DNA of 64,000 nt, from assembly GCF_001509835.1 (NCBI RefSeq), contig NZ_JXTJ01000007.1, positions 124,001 through 188,000 of the forward strand. Direction: 5' to 3'. The DNA is from Allobosea sp. WAO. Its GTDB lineage: Bacteria; Pseudomonadota; Alphaproteobacteria; Rhizobiales; Beijerinckiaceae. The position numbers were made by a program, and so were the translations under genes. The notes beneath the pieces are model-generated. The model did not search any database. It saw only the letters and a list, made by a program, of their open reading frames with translations, and was not told the DNA's origin. Positions 41,118 to 48,963 of the stretch are shown here, one piece after another (position 1 is the stretch's first letter; each line of letters begins with the position of its first letter).

Positions 41118-41146
41118 TTGACATGCAGAACGACCTTGGCTAGGTT
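41118..41146 (+). promoter_or_regulatory. Promoter of the methionine-uptake operon
   Basis: TTGACA (41118-41123) is a perfect -35, followed after 17 bp by TAGGTT (41141-41146). Transcription should begin near 41153, leaving about 80 bases before the leader-peptide ATG at 41235. The region from 40944 to 41117 holds no gene; it has an AT-rich stretch just upstream of the -35 that may bind a regulator. Confidence 0.7.
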
Positions 41147-41234
41147 GATCGTGTCGTCGGGCTCAGCCCTGCGGCCGCGGAGATTTGAGCGAGCAGCTTG
41201 CGCCGCGTCACCAAACGCTAAAGCGGAGAGCAAC

Positions 41235-41303
41235 ATGACCAAGCATTCCTTTCCTCCGATCGGACCGACGCTCCGTTCGATGATGTTCTGTTGTCGGCGC
41301 TGA
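41235..41303 (+). CDS. Leader peptide with Met-Met and Cys-Cys codons
   Basis: A 22-residue open frame (it ends RSMMFCCRR) with a good ribosome-binding site, GGAG, about 6-7 bases upstream. Near the end are ATG ATG TTC TGT TGT: two Met codons and two Cys codons, using TGT, which is the unusual Cys codon in GC-rich DNA. The stop lies inside the first of several hairpins. This is what an attenuation leader sensing sulfur-amino-acid supply should look like, and the operon it precedes imports methionine. Translation is inferred. Confidence 0.65.
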   Translation: MTKHSFPPIGPTLRSMMFCCRR

Positions 41304-41339
41304 GCAAGCGCTGAGGCCGCCTACGCGGCGGAGTTTTTT
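41295..41339 (+). terminator. Attenuator-like hairpins after the leader peptide
   Basis: A first stem (41295-41301 with 41307-41313; core gcgct/agcgc) includes the leader stop codon. A second stem (gccgc 41316-41320 with gcggc 41325-41329) is followed by GGAG and six T residues (41334-41339), so it is a weak intrinsic terminator. The two stems are adjacent, so ribosome stalling on the leader's last codons could change which one forms. Confidence 0.5.
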
Positions 41340-41362
41340 CCGAACAGATTCATCCTTCGAGA

Positions 41363-41381
41363 CGCCGCAACGCGGCGGAGG
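41363..41381 (+). promoter_or_regulatory. Hairpin abutting a ribosome-binding site
   Basis: A 6-bp stem (cgccgc with gcggcg, loop aac) ends at the first base of GGAGG (41377-41381), the ribosome-binding site of the gene at 41389. Its right side, acgcggcggag, is identical to part of the terminator-like hairpin 47 bp upstream, so alternative pairing between the two is possible. Confidence 0.45.
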
Positions 41382-41388
41382 TCATGTC

Positions 41389-41646
41389 ATGTCGCAGCTC
41401 ACTTTCCTTGCATCCGATCAGCCCGCCACTGCCCAGCCGACGCTCGCTTATGTCATCGAGGTCGGCGAGACCCAGGCCGGGCTGGTGGCGCGCCGCGCCG
41501 GCGAGCGCCTCTTCACCTTCATCTCGGCGGCTTCGGCCTTCGACCGGCTCGAGGGCGAGCGCTTCGCGACGCCGGGCGCGGCCGAGCGGGCCGCCCGTTT
41601 GCTGGCGGCCCCGCGCCGCCAGGGCCAGACGCGGCTGGCGGCCTGA
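41389..41646 (+). CDS. Small hypothetical protein in the met operon
   Basis: An 85-residue soluble protein (MSQLTFLASDQPATAQ...) with an alpha/beta look and no recognised family. GGAGG lies 7 bases before the ATG. It sits between the leader region and metN on the same strand, so it is probably part of the methionine-uptake transcript. Alanine- and arginine-rich C-terminus. Confidence 0.6.
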   Translation: MSQLTFLASDQPATAQPTLAYVIEVGETQAGLVARRAGERLFTFISAASAFDRLEGERFATPGAAERAARLLAAPRRQGQTRLAA

Positions 41647-41654
41647 GGCGGGTG

Positions 41655-41849
41655 ATGTCCGTGCTCGAAACCCTGCGCCGGCGCCTCGCGCATTGGCTCG
41701 GTGACGCCCTGCCCGCCGTGCCCGGCGCACCGCGCTGGCACGACCAGCCTTCATTTTCGATCGACGCCGAGGCGCAGCGTCGATCGGTCCGGCAGGTGAC
41801 GCTCGAGCAAATCGGCATCACCCACTGGTCCTGCCACACGCTATACTGA
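41655..41849 (+). CDS. Small hypothetical protein in the met operon
   Basis: A 64-residue protein ([20 protein letters not shown]...) starting 8 bp after the previous gene and ending 4 bp before metN. The N-terminal part could form an amphipathic helix. No family is recognised. Tight spacing supports that it is real and co-expressed. Confidence 0.5.
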   Translation: MSVLETLRRRLAHWLGDALPAVPGAPRWHDQPSFSIDAEAQRRSVRQVTLEQIGITHWSCHTLY

Positions 41850-41853
41850 GGTC

Positions 41854-42963
41854 ATGATGAACGCCCCCCTGAAACCCGACGCCTTCCGCGTCGCGGCCGA
41901 GATCGCGCCAGCGGCCGAGCCGATCATCCGCTTCGAGCGGGTCGGCAAGGTCTTTGCCGGCCGGCGCCGGCAGAAGCCCGTCACGGCGCTGGAAGGCATC
42001 GACCTCGATGTGCCGCGCGGCGCCATCGTCGGCGTGATCGGCCGCTCCGGCGCCGGCAAGTCGACCCTGATCCGCCTGGTCAACGGGCTGGAGCGCGCCA
42101 GCTCCGGCCGCATCCTGATCGAGGGTGAGGACGTCACCGGCCTGACCGAGGCCGGCTGGCGGACGCGCCGCCGCTCGACCGGCATGATCTTCCAGCACTT
42201 CAACCTTCTGTCCTCGCGCACGGTGTTCGACAATGTCGCGCTGCCGCTCGAGATCGGCGGTACGCCGAAGGCCGAAATCGCCGGACGGGTCGAGAAGCTG
42301 CTCGACCTCGTCGGCCTCGCCGACAAGCGCGAGCGCTATCCGGCCGAGCTCTCGGGCGGGCAGAAGCAGCGCGTCGGCATCGCCCGGGCGCTGGCGACCG
42401 ACCCGAAGGTGCTGCTCTGCGACGAGGCGACCTCGGCGCTCGACCCCGAGACGACACAGTCGATCCTGGCCCTGCTCAAGCAGGTCAACCGCGAGCTCGG
42501 TGTCACCATCCTTTTGATCACCCACGAAATTCCGGTGATCAAGGAGATCTGCGACCGGGTCGCCGTGATCGAGGGCGGGCGCATCGTCGAGGAGGGCGAG
42601 ACTTTCGAGGTCTTCACCCGGCCGCAGCATCCGACCACGGCGCGTTTCGTCGAGGCGGTCACCGGCGTCGAATTGCCGGCCCATCTCGAAGGGCAGCTGC
42701 GCGAGACGCCGCAGGCCGGCGGCAGCACGGTGCTGCGCATCACCTTCTCCGGTGCCAATGCCACTGCGCCGGTGATCAGCCGGCTCAGCGCCACGGTCGG
42801 CATCGACATCAACATCCTGGCGGGGCGGATCGACGCCATCGCCGGCAAGCCCTTCGGCAGCCTGCTGGTCGCGATCCCGGCCGGCGAGCCCGGCGTCGGC
42901 GCCGTGCTCGGCGCGCTGAAGGGCCTCGAACTCAAGGCAGAGGTCATCGGTCATGTCGCCTGA
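41854..42963 (+). CDS. metN: Methionine ABC transporter ATP-binding protein
   Basis: A 369-residue ATPase of the MetNIQ methionine importer at the inner membrane face. Walker A is [20 protein letters not shown], the signature is [15 protein letters not shown], and Walker B is [15 protein letters not shown]. After residue 265 comes the C-terminal ACT-like regulatory domain ([19 protein letters not shown]) by which methionine inhibits uptake in the E. coli homologue. Its end overlaps the metI start by 11 bp. Confidence 0.93.
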   Translation: MMNAPLKPDAFRVAAEIAPAAEPIIRFERVGKVFAGRRRQKPVTALEGIDLDVPRGAIVGVIGRSGAGKSTLIRLVNGLERASSGRILIEGEDVTGLTEAGWRTRRRSTGMIFQHFNLLSSRTVFDNVALPLEIGGTPKAEIAGRVEKLLDLVGLADKRERYPAELSGGQKQRVGIARALATDPKVLLCDEATSALDPETTQSILALLKQVNRELGVTILLITHEIPVIKEICDRVAVIEGGRIVEEGETFEVFTRPQHPTTARFVEAVTGVELPAHLEGQLRETPQAGGSTVLRITFSGANATAPVISRLSATVGIDINILAGRIDAIAGKPFGSLLVAIPAGEPGVGAVLGALKGLELKAEVIGHVA

Positions 42964-43618
42964 ACTCATCCGCCTGATCATCCAGGCCACCGGCGACACG
43001 CTGCTGATGGTCGCGATCGCCGCCGGGCTCGGCACCTTGCTCGGCCTGCCGCTCGGCGTCTTCCTCGCGACGAGCAAGCGCGGCGAGCTTTTCGCCGCCC
43101 CGGCCGTCAACGCCATCCTCGGTACGCTGGTCAACGCCACGCGCTCGACGCCGTTCATCATCCTCGTCGTCGCGATCATCCCGTTCACCCGGCTGATCGC
43201 CGGCACCTCGATCGGCACCACGGCGGCGACGGTGCCGCTGACGGTCGCGGCGACGCCGTTCATCGCCCGCCTCATCGAGGGCGCGATCCGCGAGGTCGAC
43301 CAGGGGCTGGTCGAGGCCGCGCGCTCGATGGGCGCGACGCCGGTGCAGATCGTCCGCAAGGTCCTCGTCCCCGAGGCGCTGCCGGCGATCACGCTCGGCC
43401 TGACGCTCGCTCTCGTCAGCCTGATCGGCTTCTCGGCCATGGTCGGCGCGGTCGGCGGTGGCGGGCTCGGCGATCTCGGCATCCGCTATGGCTATCAGCG
43501 CTTCATGCCCGAGGTGATGGCAGCCGTGGTCGCCGTCCTGATCGTCCTCGTCCAGGCCGTTCAGAGCCTCGGCGACCGCCTCGCCCGCCATCTCAACAAG
43601 CGCCTGCGCCACGCCTGA
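42953..43618 (+). CDS. metI: Methionine ABC transporter permease
   Basis: A 221-residue inner-membrane permease with five to six membrane segments. [26 protein letters not shown] is the EAA loop that docks to MetN, and [18 protein letters not shown] is the MetI C-terminal signature. It overlaps metN by 11 bp and is followed by metQ after 37 bp. Confidence 0.93.
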   Translation: MSPELIRLIIQATGDTLLMVAIAAGLGTLLGLPLGVFLATSKRGELFAAPAVNAILGTLVNATRSTPFIILVVAIIPFTRLIAGTSIGTTAATVPLTVAATPFIARLIEGAIREVDQGLVEAARSMGATPVQIVRKVLVPEALPAITLGLTLALVSLIGFSAMVGAVGGGGLGDLGIRYGYQRFMPEVMAAVVAVLIVLVQAVQSLGDRLARHLNKRLRHA

Positions 43619-43655
43619 GCGCCACGCGAACCTTCTTCTTCAGCCGGAGCCTACC

Positions 43656-44456
43656 ATGTCCACGTTCATCTCCCGGCGCAGCCTGCTGGCTGCCGCCGCC
43701 GCTCTCTCCTTGTCCGCTTCGGGCGCCCTCGCCCAGCAGAACCAGGTGATCCGCATCGGCGTCACCCCCGGCCCGCATGCCGAGATCGTCGAGCAGATCA
43801 AGCCGATCATCGCCAAGAAGGGCTATGAGCTCAAAATCTTCGAGTTCTCGGACTTCGTCATCCCAAACCAGGCGCTCGACACCGGCGACCTCGAGGCCAA
43901 TGCCTTCCAGCACCAGCCCTATCTCGACAACCAGGTGAAGGATCGCGGCTTCAAGATCGTAAGCGCCGCGCCGACCGTGAACTTCCCGATGGGGATCTAC
44001 TCGGCCAAGTACAAGAGCTGGGCCGAGGTACCGGACGGCGCCACCGTCTCGATCCAGAACGACCCGACCAATGGCGGCCGCGCCCTGCTGCTGCTGCAGG
44101 ACAAGGGTGTGATCAAGCTGAAGGGCGGCACCGGCTTCAAGCCGACCGTGCTCGACATCACCGAGAACCCCAAAAAGCTGAAGATCGTCGAGATCGAGGC
44201 CGGGCAGACGGTGCGCTCACTGGCCGACGTCGCTGCCGCGGCGATCAATACGAGCTATGCTGTCGACGCGAAAATCGACCCTAACTCGGCGATCCTGCGC
44301 GAGGCGCCCAAGGGCCCCTACACCAACCTGATCGCGGTGCGCAGCGTCGACAAGGACAAGCCCTGGGTGCAGGCGCTGGTCGACAGCTACCGCTCGCCCG
44401 AGATCAAGGCCTTCGTCGCCGAGCGCTTCAAGGGCTCGATCCTGCCTACCTGGTGA
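43656..44456 (+). CDS. metQ: Methionine-binding protein MetQ/NlpA family, copy 1
   Basis: A 266-residue periplasmic binding protein that delivers methionine to MetI. The N-terminus is a signal peptide (SRRSLLAAAAALSLSAS, GALAQQ). It has no lipobox Cys, so it is probably soluble rather than a lipoprotein as in E. coli. Family elements are GVTPGPHAEIVEQIKPI, AFQHQPYLDNQVKD and SIQNDPTNGGRALLLLQ. A second, closely similar copy follows. Confidence 0.9.
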   Translation: MSTFISRRSLLAAAAALSLSASGALAQQNQVIRIGVTPGPHAEIVEQIKPIIAKKGYELKIFEFSDFVIPNQALDTGDLEANAFQHQPYLDNQVKDRGFKIVSAAPTVNFPMGIYSAKYKSWAEVPDGATVSIQNDPTNGGRALLLLQDKGVIKLKGGTGFKPTVLDITENPKKLKIVEIEAGQTVRSLADVAAAAINTSYAVDAKIDPNSAILREAPKGPYTNLIAVRSVDKDKPWVQALVDSYRSPEIKAFVAERFKGSILPTW

Positions 44457-44497
44457 AACCGTCGTCTTCCGCAATCTTCAAGAACGGAGTCCGTTCC

Positions 44498-45286
44498 ATG
44501 ACCACCCGCAGGACCATTCTCGCCGCCGCCCTCGCAGTCGCTGTCGCCGGCCCGGCGCTCGCCCAGCAGAACCAGGTCGTCCGCATCGGCGTCTCGCCCG
44601 GGCCGCATGCCGAGATCCTCGAAAAGGTGAAGCCGATCGCCGCCAAGAAGGGGCTCGACCTCAAGATCACCGAGTTCTCCGACTATGTCGTGCCGAACCA
44701 GGCGCTCGACGCCGGCGAGCTGGAAGCCAATTCGTTCCAGAACCAGCCCTATCTCGACAACCAGGTGAAGGATCGCGGCTTCAAGCTGGTCAGCGTCGGG
44801 CTGACCGTGAACTTCCCGCTCGGCATCTATTCGGCGAAGCACAAGAGCTGGGCCGAGGTGCCGGACGGAGCCACGATCGCGATCCAGAACGACCCGACCA
44901 ATGGCGGCCGCTCGCTGCTGCTGCTGCAGGACAAGGGCGTGATCAAGCTGAAGGACGGCGTCGGCTTCAAGCCGACCGTCGCCGACATCGTGAGCAACCC
45001 GAAGAAGCTGAAGATCATCGAGATCGAGGCCGCCCAGACGGCGCGCTCGCTGGCCGACGTCGCCGCTGCGGCGATCAACACCAACTACGCCGTCGACGCC
45101 AAGATCGAGCCGACCTCTGCGATCCTGCGCGAAGACCCGAAGGGGCCTTATGTCAACCTGATCGCGGTCCGCGCCGCCGACAAGGACAAGCCCTGGGTCA
45201 AGGCGCTGCTCGAATCCTATCACACTCCCGAGATCAAGGCCTTCGTCGCCGAGCGCTTCAAGGGTTCGGTCCTCGCCGGCTGGTAA
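44498..45286 (+). CDS. metQ: Methionine-binding protein MetQ/NlpA family, copy 2
   Basis: A 262-residue periplasmic binding protein, about four-fifths identical by eye to the copy 41 bp upstream. The start MTTRRTILAA (44498) gives a clean signal peptide ending ALAQQ; no lipobox is present. Differences cluster in the first 60 residues and at a few pocket-lining segments (SVGLTVNFPL versus SAAPTVNFPM), so the copies may differ in ligand or affinity. A strong terminator follows. Confidence 0.9.
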   Translation: MTTRRTILAAALAVAVAGPALAQQNQVVRIGVSPGPHAEILEKVKPIAAKKGLDLKITEFSDYVVPNQALDAGELEANSFQNQPYLDNQVKDRGFKLVSVGLTVNFPLGIYSAKHKSWAEVPDGATIAIQNDPTNGGRSLLLLQDKGVIKLKDGVGFKPTVADIVSNPKKLKIIEIEAAQTARSLADVAAAAINTNYAVDAKIEPTSAILREDPKGPYVNLIAVRAADKDKPWVKALLESYHTPEIKAFVAERFKGSVLAGW

Positions 45287-45324
45287 GCTTCCTCCCACCT
45301 GGCATGGTCACTGCCGGGCACCTG

Positions 45325-45353
45325 CCCCGGAAGCGCAAGCTTCCGGGGTTTTT
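45325..45353 (+). terminator. Rho-independent terminator of the met operon
   Basis: A perfect 10-bp stem (ccccggaagc with gcttccgggg), loop gcaa, followed by five T residues. It lies 38 bp after the second metQ stop. Confidence 0.93.
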
Positions 45354-45373
45354 CGTTTCCGGCGCGAATGCGT

Positions 45374-45485
45374 AGTCGTCCCGGGCGACCGAAGGGAGAC
45401 CCGGGACCCATGCCTGAGCCTTTTGCGATGAAGGCTCAGGCATGGGTCCCGGATCGGTGCGGCTTCGCCGCTTGTCCGGGACGAC
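45374..45485. repeat. Intergenic palindromic repeat, family R3 (copy 2)
   Basis: It matches the reverse complement of 3872-3977, including gtcgtcccgggcgacc and gagacccgggacccatgc. It has an internal palindrome: cccatgcctgagcc pairs with ggctcaggcatggg. It separates the convergent met and liv transcripts. Confidence 0.75.
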
Positions 45486-45503
45486 AGAGAGGTAGGACGG
45501 GGA

Positions 45504-46217
45504 TCAAACCGACAGGTACTGCGAGCGCACGGCATCATTGGCTTTGAGCTCGGCCATGGTGCCGGAGAAGCGGATCAGGCCCTTCTCGATGATCGTGGCA
45601 CGGTCGGCGACCGAACCGGCGAAATGCAGGTTCTGCTCGGAGATCAGCACCGAGAGCCCCTCGCTTTTCAGCGCCAGAATGGTCTTGGCCATGTCCTCGA
45701 CGATGACCGGGGCAAGCCCTTCGGAAGGCTCGTCGAGCAGAACAAGGCTCGGATTGCCCATCAGGGTCCGGGCGATGGTCAGCATCTGCTGCTCGCCGCC
45801 CGACATCGCCCCGCCCGGCCGGTCGCGCATGCGGCCGAGATTGGGGAAGAGGTCGAACAGCCGCTCGGGCGTCCAATAGGGCACGTTCTCGCGGCGCGGC
45901 CGGCGCCCGACGGCGAGGTTCTCCATGACGCTGAGCTCGGAGAAGACGCGCCGGTCCTCCGGGACATAGCCGAGGCCGAGCCGGGCGATCTCGAAGGGCT
46001 CGCGCCCGGCGATCGGCTGCCCGTCGAAGACGACGCGGCCCGATTGCGGCGCAACGAGCCCCATCACCGCCTTCATCGTCGTCGATTTGCCGGCGCCGTT
46101 GCGACCCATCAGCGCCAGCACCTCGCCGCGGCCCATCGAGAAGCCGACGCCCTGCAGGATATGGGCGCGGCCGTAATAGGCGTTGAGCCCTTCGATCTCG
46201 AGCATGGTGGCGCCCAT
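45504..46217 (-). CDS. livF: Branched-chain amino-acid type ABC ATP-binding protein (LivF-like)
   Basis: A 237-residue ATPase. Walker A is ALMGRNGAGKSTTMKAVMGL, the signature is MSGGEQQMLTIARTL, and Walker B is LVLLDEPSEGLAP. These fit LivF. The start MGATMLEIEG (46217) shares one base with the livG stop. It is the last gene of a four-gene import operon (binding protein, fused permease, livG, livF). Substrates of this family include leucine-type amino acids, urea and aromatic acids; the actual one is not evident. Confidence 0.9.
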   Translation of the reverse strand: MGATMLEIEGLNAYYGRAHILQGVGFSMGRGEVLALMGRNGAGKSTTMKAVMGLVAPQSGRVVFDGQPIAGREPFEIARLGLGYVPEDRRVFSELSVMENLAVGRRPRRENVPYWTPERLFDLFPNLGRMRDRPGGAMSGGEQQMLTIARTLMGNPSLVLLDEPSEGLAPVIVEDMAKTILALKSEGLSVLISEQNLHFAGSVADRATIIEKGLIRFSGTMAELKANDAVRSQYLSV

Positions 46218-46978
46218 CAATGGCCTCCCGAAGTCGCGCCTGAGCCGAGATAGACGGCGCGCACCGCCGGATCGTTGCGGACCTCCTCGGCCTTGCCTTG
46301 CGCGATCAGCCGGCCGCGGTCGAGCACCAGCACGGCGTCGGAATGGGCGAAGACGACGTCCATGTCGTGCTCGGTGAAGAGCACGGCGATGCCGCGCTGC
46401 CGGGCGATCTCGGCGGTCAGCGCCATCAGGGCGATACGCTCGCGCGGCGCCATGCCGGCCGTGGGCTCGTCCATCAGCAGGAGTTTTGGCTGGTTGGCGA
46501 TGGCGACGGCGAGCTCGACGCGCTTCAGATCGCCATAGGCGAGCACGCCGCAGGCGCGCTCGGCCTGGTCGAGCATGCCGACCTGTTGCAGCAGCGCGTC
46601 GGCTTCGGCGACATGGCGATCCTTGGCCCGGCCGAACAGTTTCCAGATCTCGCCGGCATGCGAGATCAGCGCCATCTGGACATTCTCGCGCACGCTCATC
46701 GAGGCGAAGGTGGCGGTGATCTGGAAGGTGCGGCCGACGCCGAGGCGCCAGACCTCGCGCGGCTTCAGCCCGCTGATCCGGCGGCCGGCGAGGATGACCT
46801 CGCCGCGATCGGAGGGCAGCTGGCCGTTCAGCATGTTGAAGCAGGTGGTCTTGCCGGCGCCGTTCGGGCCGATCAGGGCAAGCAGCTTGCCGGCTTCGAC
46901 CTGGAAGCTGACATCGTCGACGGCACGCACGCCGCCGAAGGATTTGCCGAGATTGCGGACTTCGAGGACCGGCGTCAT
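46217..46978 (-). CDS. livG: Branched-chain amino-acid type ABC ATP-binding protein (LivG-like)
   Basis: A 253-residue ATPase. Walker A is LALIGPNGAGKTTCFNMLNG. The signature is atypical: CGVLAYGDLKRVELAVA, where LAYGDLKR replaces the usual LSYGEQRR. Walker B is LLLMDEPTAGMAPRER. The start overlaps the permease stop by 4 bp and the stop touches livF, so the genes are tightly coupled. The unusual signature should still allow activity, since LivG proteins vary here. Confidence 0.9.
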   Translation of the reverse strand: MTPVLEVRNLGKSFGGVRAVDDVSFQVEAGKLLALIGPNGAGKTTCFNMLNGQLPSDRGEVILAGRRISGLKPREVWRLGVGRTFQITATFASMSVRENVQMALISHAGEIWKLFGRAKDRHVAEADALLQQVGMLDQAERACGVLAYGDLKRVELAVAIANQPKLLLMDEPTAGMAPRERIALMALTAEIARQRGIAVLFTEHDMDVVFAHSDAVLVLDRGRLIAQGKAEEVRNDPAVRAVYLGSGATSGGH

Positions 46979-48864
46979 CGGGCGGGCTCCGGCGTGGCGG
47001 CAGGCGCGGCGCCGCCATCCTCGCGGCGGCGCTCGGCGAGGGCGAGCGTGGTGCCGACCAGCCCGCGTGGGAACAGGATGACGAGCAGCACGATCGAGGC
47101 GCCGAGCACGAAGCGCCAGTACATCGTCGCCTTGGCGAGCTGCTCCTGCAGACCCATGAAGGCGAAGGCGCCGACGATCGGGCCCGAAACCGTCTGGACG
47201 CCGCCGAGCAGCACCATCAGCAGCGCATCGACCGAACGCGGGATCGCCATATAGGTCGGGAAGACCGAGCCCTTGAAGAATGCGAAGAGCGAGCCTGCAA
47301 TGCCCGCCGCAAAGGCGGCGATGATGAAGGCGAGCCACTGGATGCGCATCACCGGCAGGCCGATCGCCTCGGCCCTGAGCGGGCTGTCGCGCCCGGCCCG
47401 CAGGGCATAGCCGAACGGCGCGAAGACGAAGACCCGGAGCAGCAGCACGAAAACGACGCAGATCGCCAGCGTGAGGTAATAGAACACGAGCTTCGAGCTT
47501 GCCCAGGCCGCAGGCCAGACGCCGAGGATGCCGTTGTCGCCACCGGTGAGATCGACCCATTGGAACGCGGTCGCCCAGGCGATCTGGGCGAAGGCGAGCG
47601 TCAGCATCGCCAGATAGACGCCCGAGAGCCGGACGCAGAACCAGCCGAAGACGAAGCCGGCAATGCCCGCCAGGAAGGGAGCGAAGACAAGCGCCGGCAG
47701 CATCGGCAGAGCGAGCCATTTCACGGCGAGCGCCGCACCATAGGCGCCGAGGCCGAAATAGGCGGCGTGGCCGAAGGAGGCCATGCCGCCCGGACCCATC
47801 ATCAGGTGCAGCGAGGCCGCAAAGAGCGCGAAGATCGAGAGCTCGGTGAGCGTCAGCAGCCAGTGATCGGCGACGATGAAGGGCGCGACCAAGAGGAGTG
47901 CGAGGGCCAGCAAGCCGAGTCCCTTGGCGGCAGGGCTGGCCGGCAGCAGCAGCGGCTCGACCGGACCATGGGCATGGGCGCTGCCGACCGGCCGCTTGCC
48001 CATCAGCCCGTAGGGCTTGACCATCAGGACGACCGCCATGACCAGGAAGACGAGGACGAGCGTGATCTTCGGGAAGATCAGGATGCCGAAGGCGTGGATC
48101 ACGCCGATCAGCACTGCTGCGAGATAGGCGCCGGTAACGCTGCCGAGCCCGCCGACGACGACCACGACGAAGGCCTCGGCGATCATCGACAGGTCCATGT
48201 GCAGATTGACCGCCTCGCGCGGGAGCTGCAGCGCGCCGCCAAGGCCGGCGAGACCGGCGCCGAAGGCGAAGACCGAGGTGAAGAGCAGGCGCTGGTTGAC
48301 GCCGAGCGCCCCGACCATCTCACGATCCTGCGTCGCGGCGCGCACCAAGGTGCCCCAGCGCGTCTTCTGGAACAGGAACCAGAGCAGGGCGAGCATGATC
48401 GGCCCGACCACGATCAGGAAGAGCTCATAGGTCGGGAAGCGGCTACCCATCAGCAAGACGAAGCTCTTGAAGCCGGGGGCACGCGGGCCGAGCTTGTCCT
48501 CCGCCCCCCAGATCGCCAGCGCGATATCCTGCACCATCAGCACGAGACCGAAGGTCGCGAGCAGCTGGAAGAGCTCCGGCGCCTGATAGATCCGGCGCAG
48601 GATGGTGATCTCGACCAGGGCTCCGATCACCGCGATGATCAGCGCCGCGAGCACCACCCCGCCCCAGAAGCCGAGCGCTTCGGAGCCGCCGAAATAGGAA
48701 ACCAGCGTGAAGGCGAGATAGGCGCCCAGCATGTAGAAGGAGCCGTGCGCGAAGTTCACGATCCGCGTCACGCCGAAGATGATCGAGAGCCCGCAGGCGA
48801 CGAGGAACAGCGACGAGGCCGAGGCCAGGCCGTTCAGCGTCTGCGCGAAAATCAGGTCGATCAT
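46975..48864 (-). CDS. Fused LivH-LivM permease
   Basis: A 629-residue inner-membrane protein that combines two permeases. The first half (about residues 1-290) is LivH-like, with ACGLSIIFGVTRIVNFAHGS and VVVVVGGLGSVTGAYL. After a linker (GKRPVGSAHAHGP), the second half is LivM-like, with MMGPGGMASFGHAAYFGLGA and GDNGILGV. The two are encoded separately in E. coli. The start MIDLIFAQTL (48864) is chosen; MDVG (48876) is possible. Overlaps livG by 4 bp. Confidence 0.9.
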   Translation of the reverse strand: MIDLIFAQTLNGLASASSLFLVACGLSIIFGVTRIVNFAHGSFYMLGAYLAFTLVSYFGGSEALGFWGGVVLAALIIAVIGALVEITILRRIYQAPELFQLLATFGLVLMVQDIALAIWGAEDKLGPRAPGFKSFVLLMGSRFPTYELFLIVVGPIMLALLWFLFQKTRWGTLVRAATQDREMVGALGVNQRLLFTSVFAFGAGLAGLGGALQLPREAVNLHMDLSMIAEAFVVVVVGGLGSVTGAYLAAVLIGVIHAFGILIFPKITLVLVFLVMAVVLMVKPYGLMGKRPVGSAHAHGPVEPLLLPASPAAKGLGLLALALLLVAPFIVADHWLLTLTELSIFALFAASLHLMMGPGGMASFGHAAYFGLGAYGAALAVKWLALPMLPALVFAPFLAGIAGFVFGWFCVRLSGVYLAMLTLAFAQIAWATAFQWVDLTGGDNGILGVWPAAWASSKLVFYYLTLAICVVFVLLLRVFVFAPFGYALRAGRDSPLRAEAIGLPVMRIQWLAFIIAAFAAGIAGSLFAFFKGSVFPTYMAIPRSVDALLMVLLGGVQTVSGPIVGAFAFMGLQEQLAKATMYWRFVLGASIVLLVILFPRGLVGTTLALAERRREDGGAAPAATPEPAR

Positions 48865-48963
48865 ACCGACATCCATCGAACCGGGCGAAAAGGACGCGCT
48901 CTTCCAGCGGCCGCAACGCAAGGTCGCGGCCGGGATCTAGTCAATATCAGATTGAAGCGGGTT

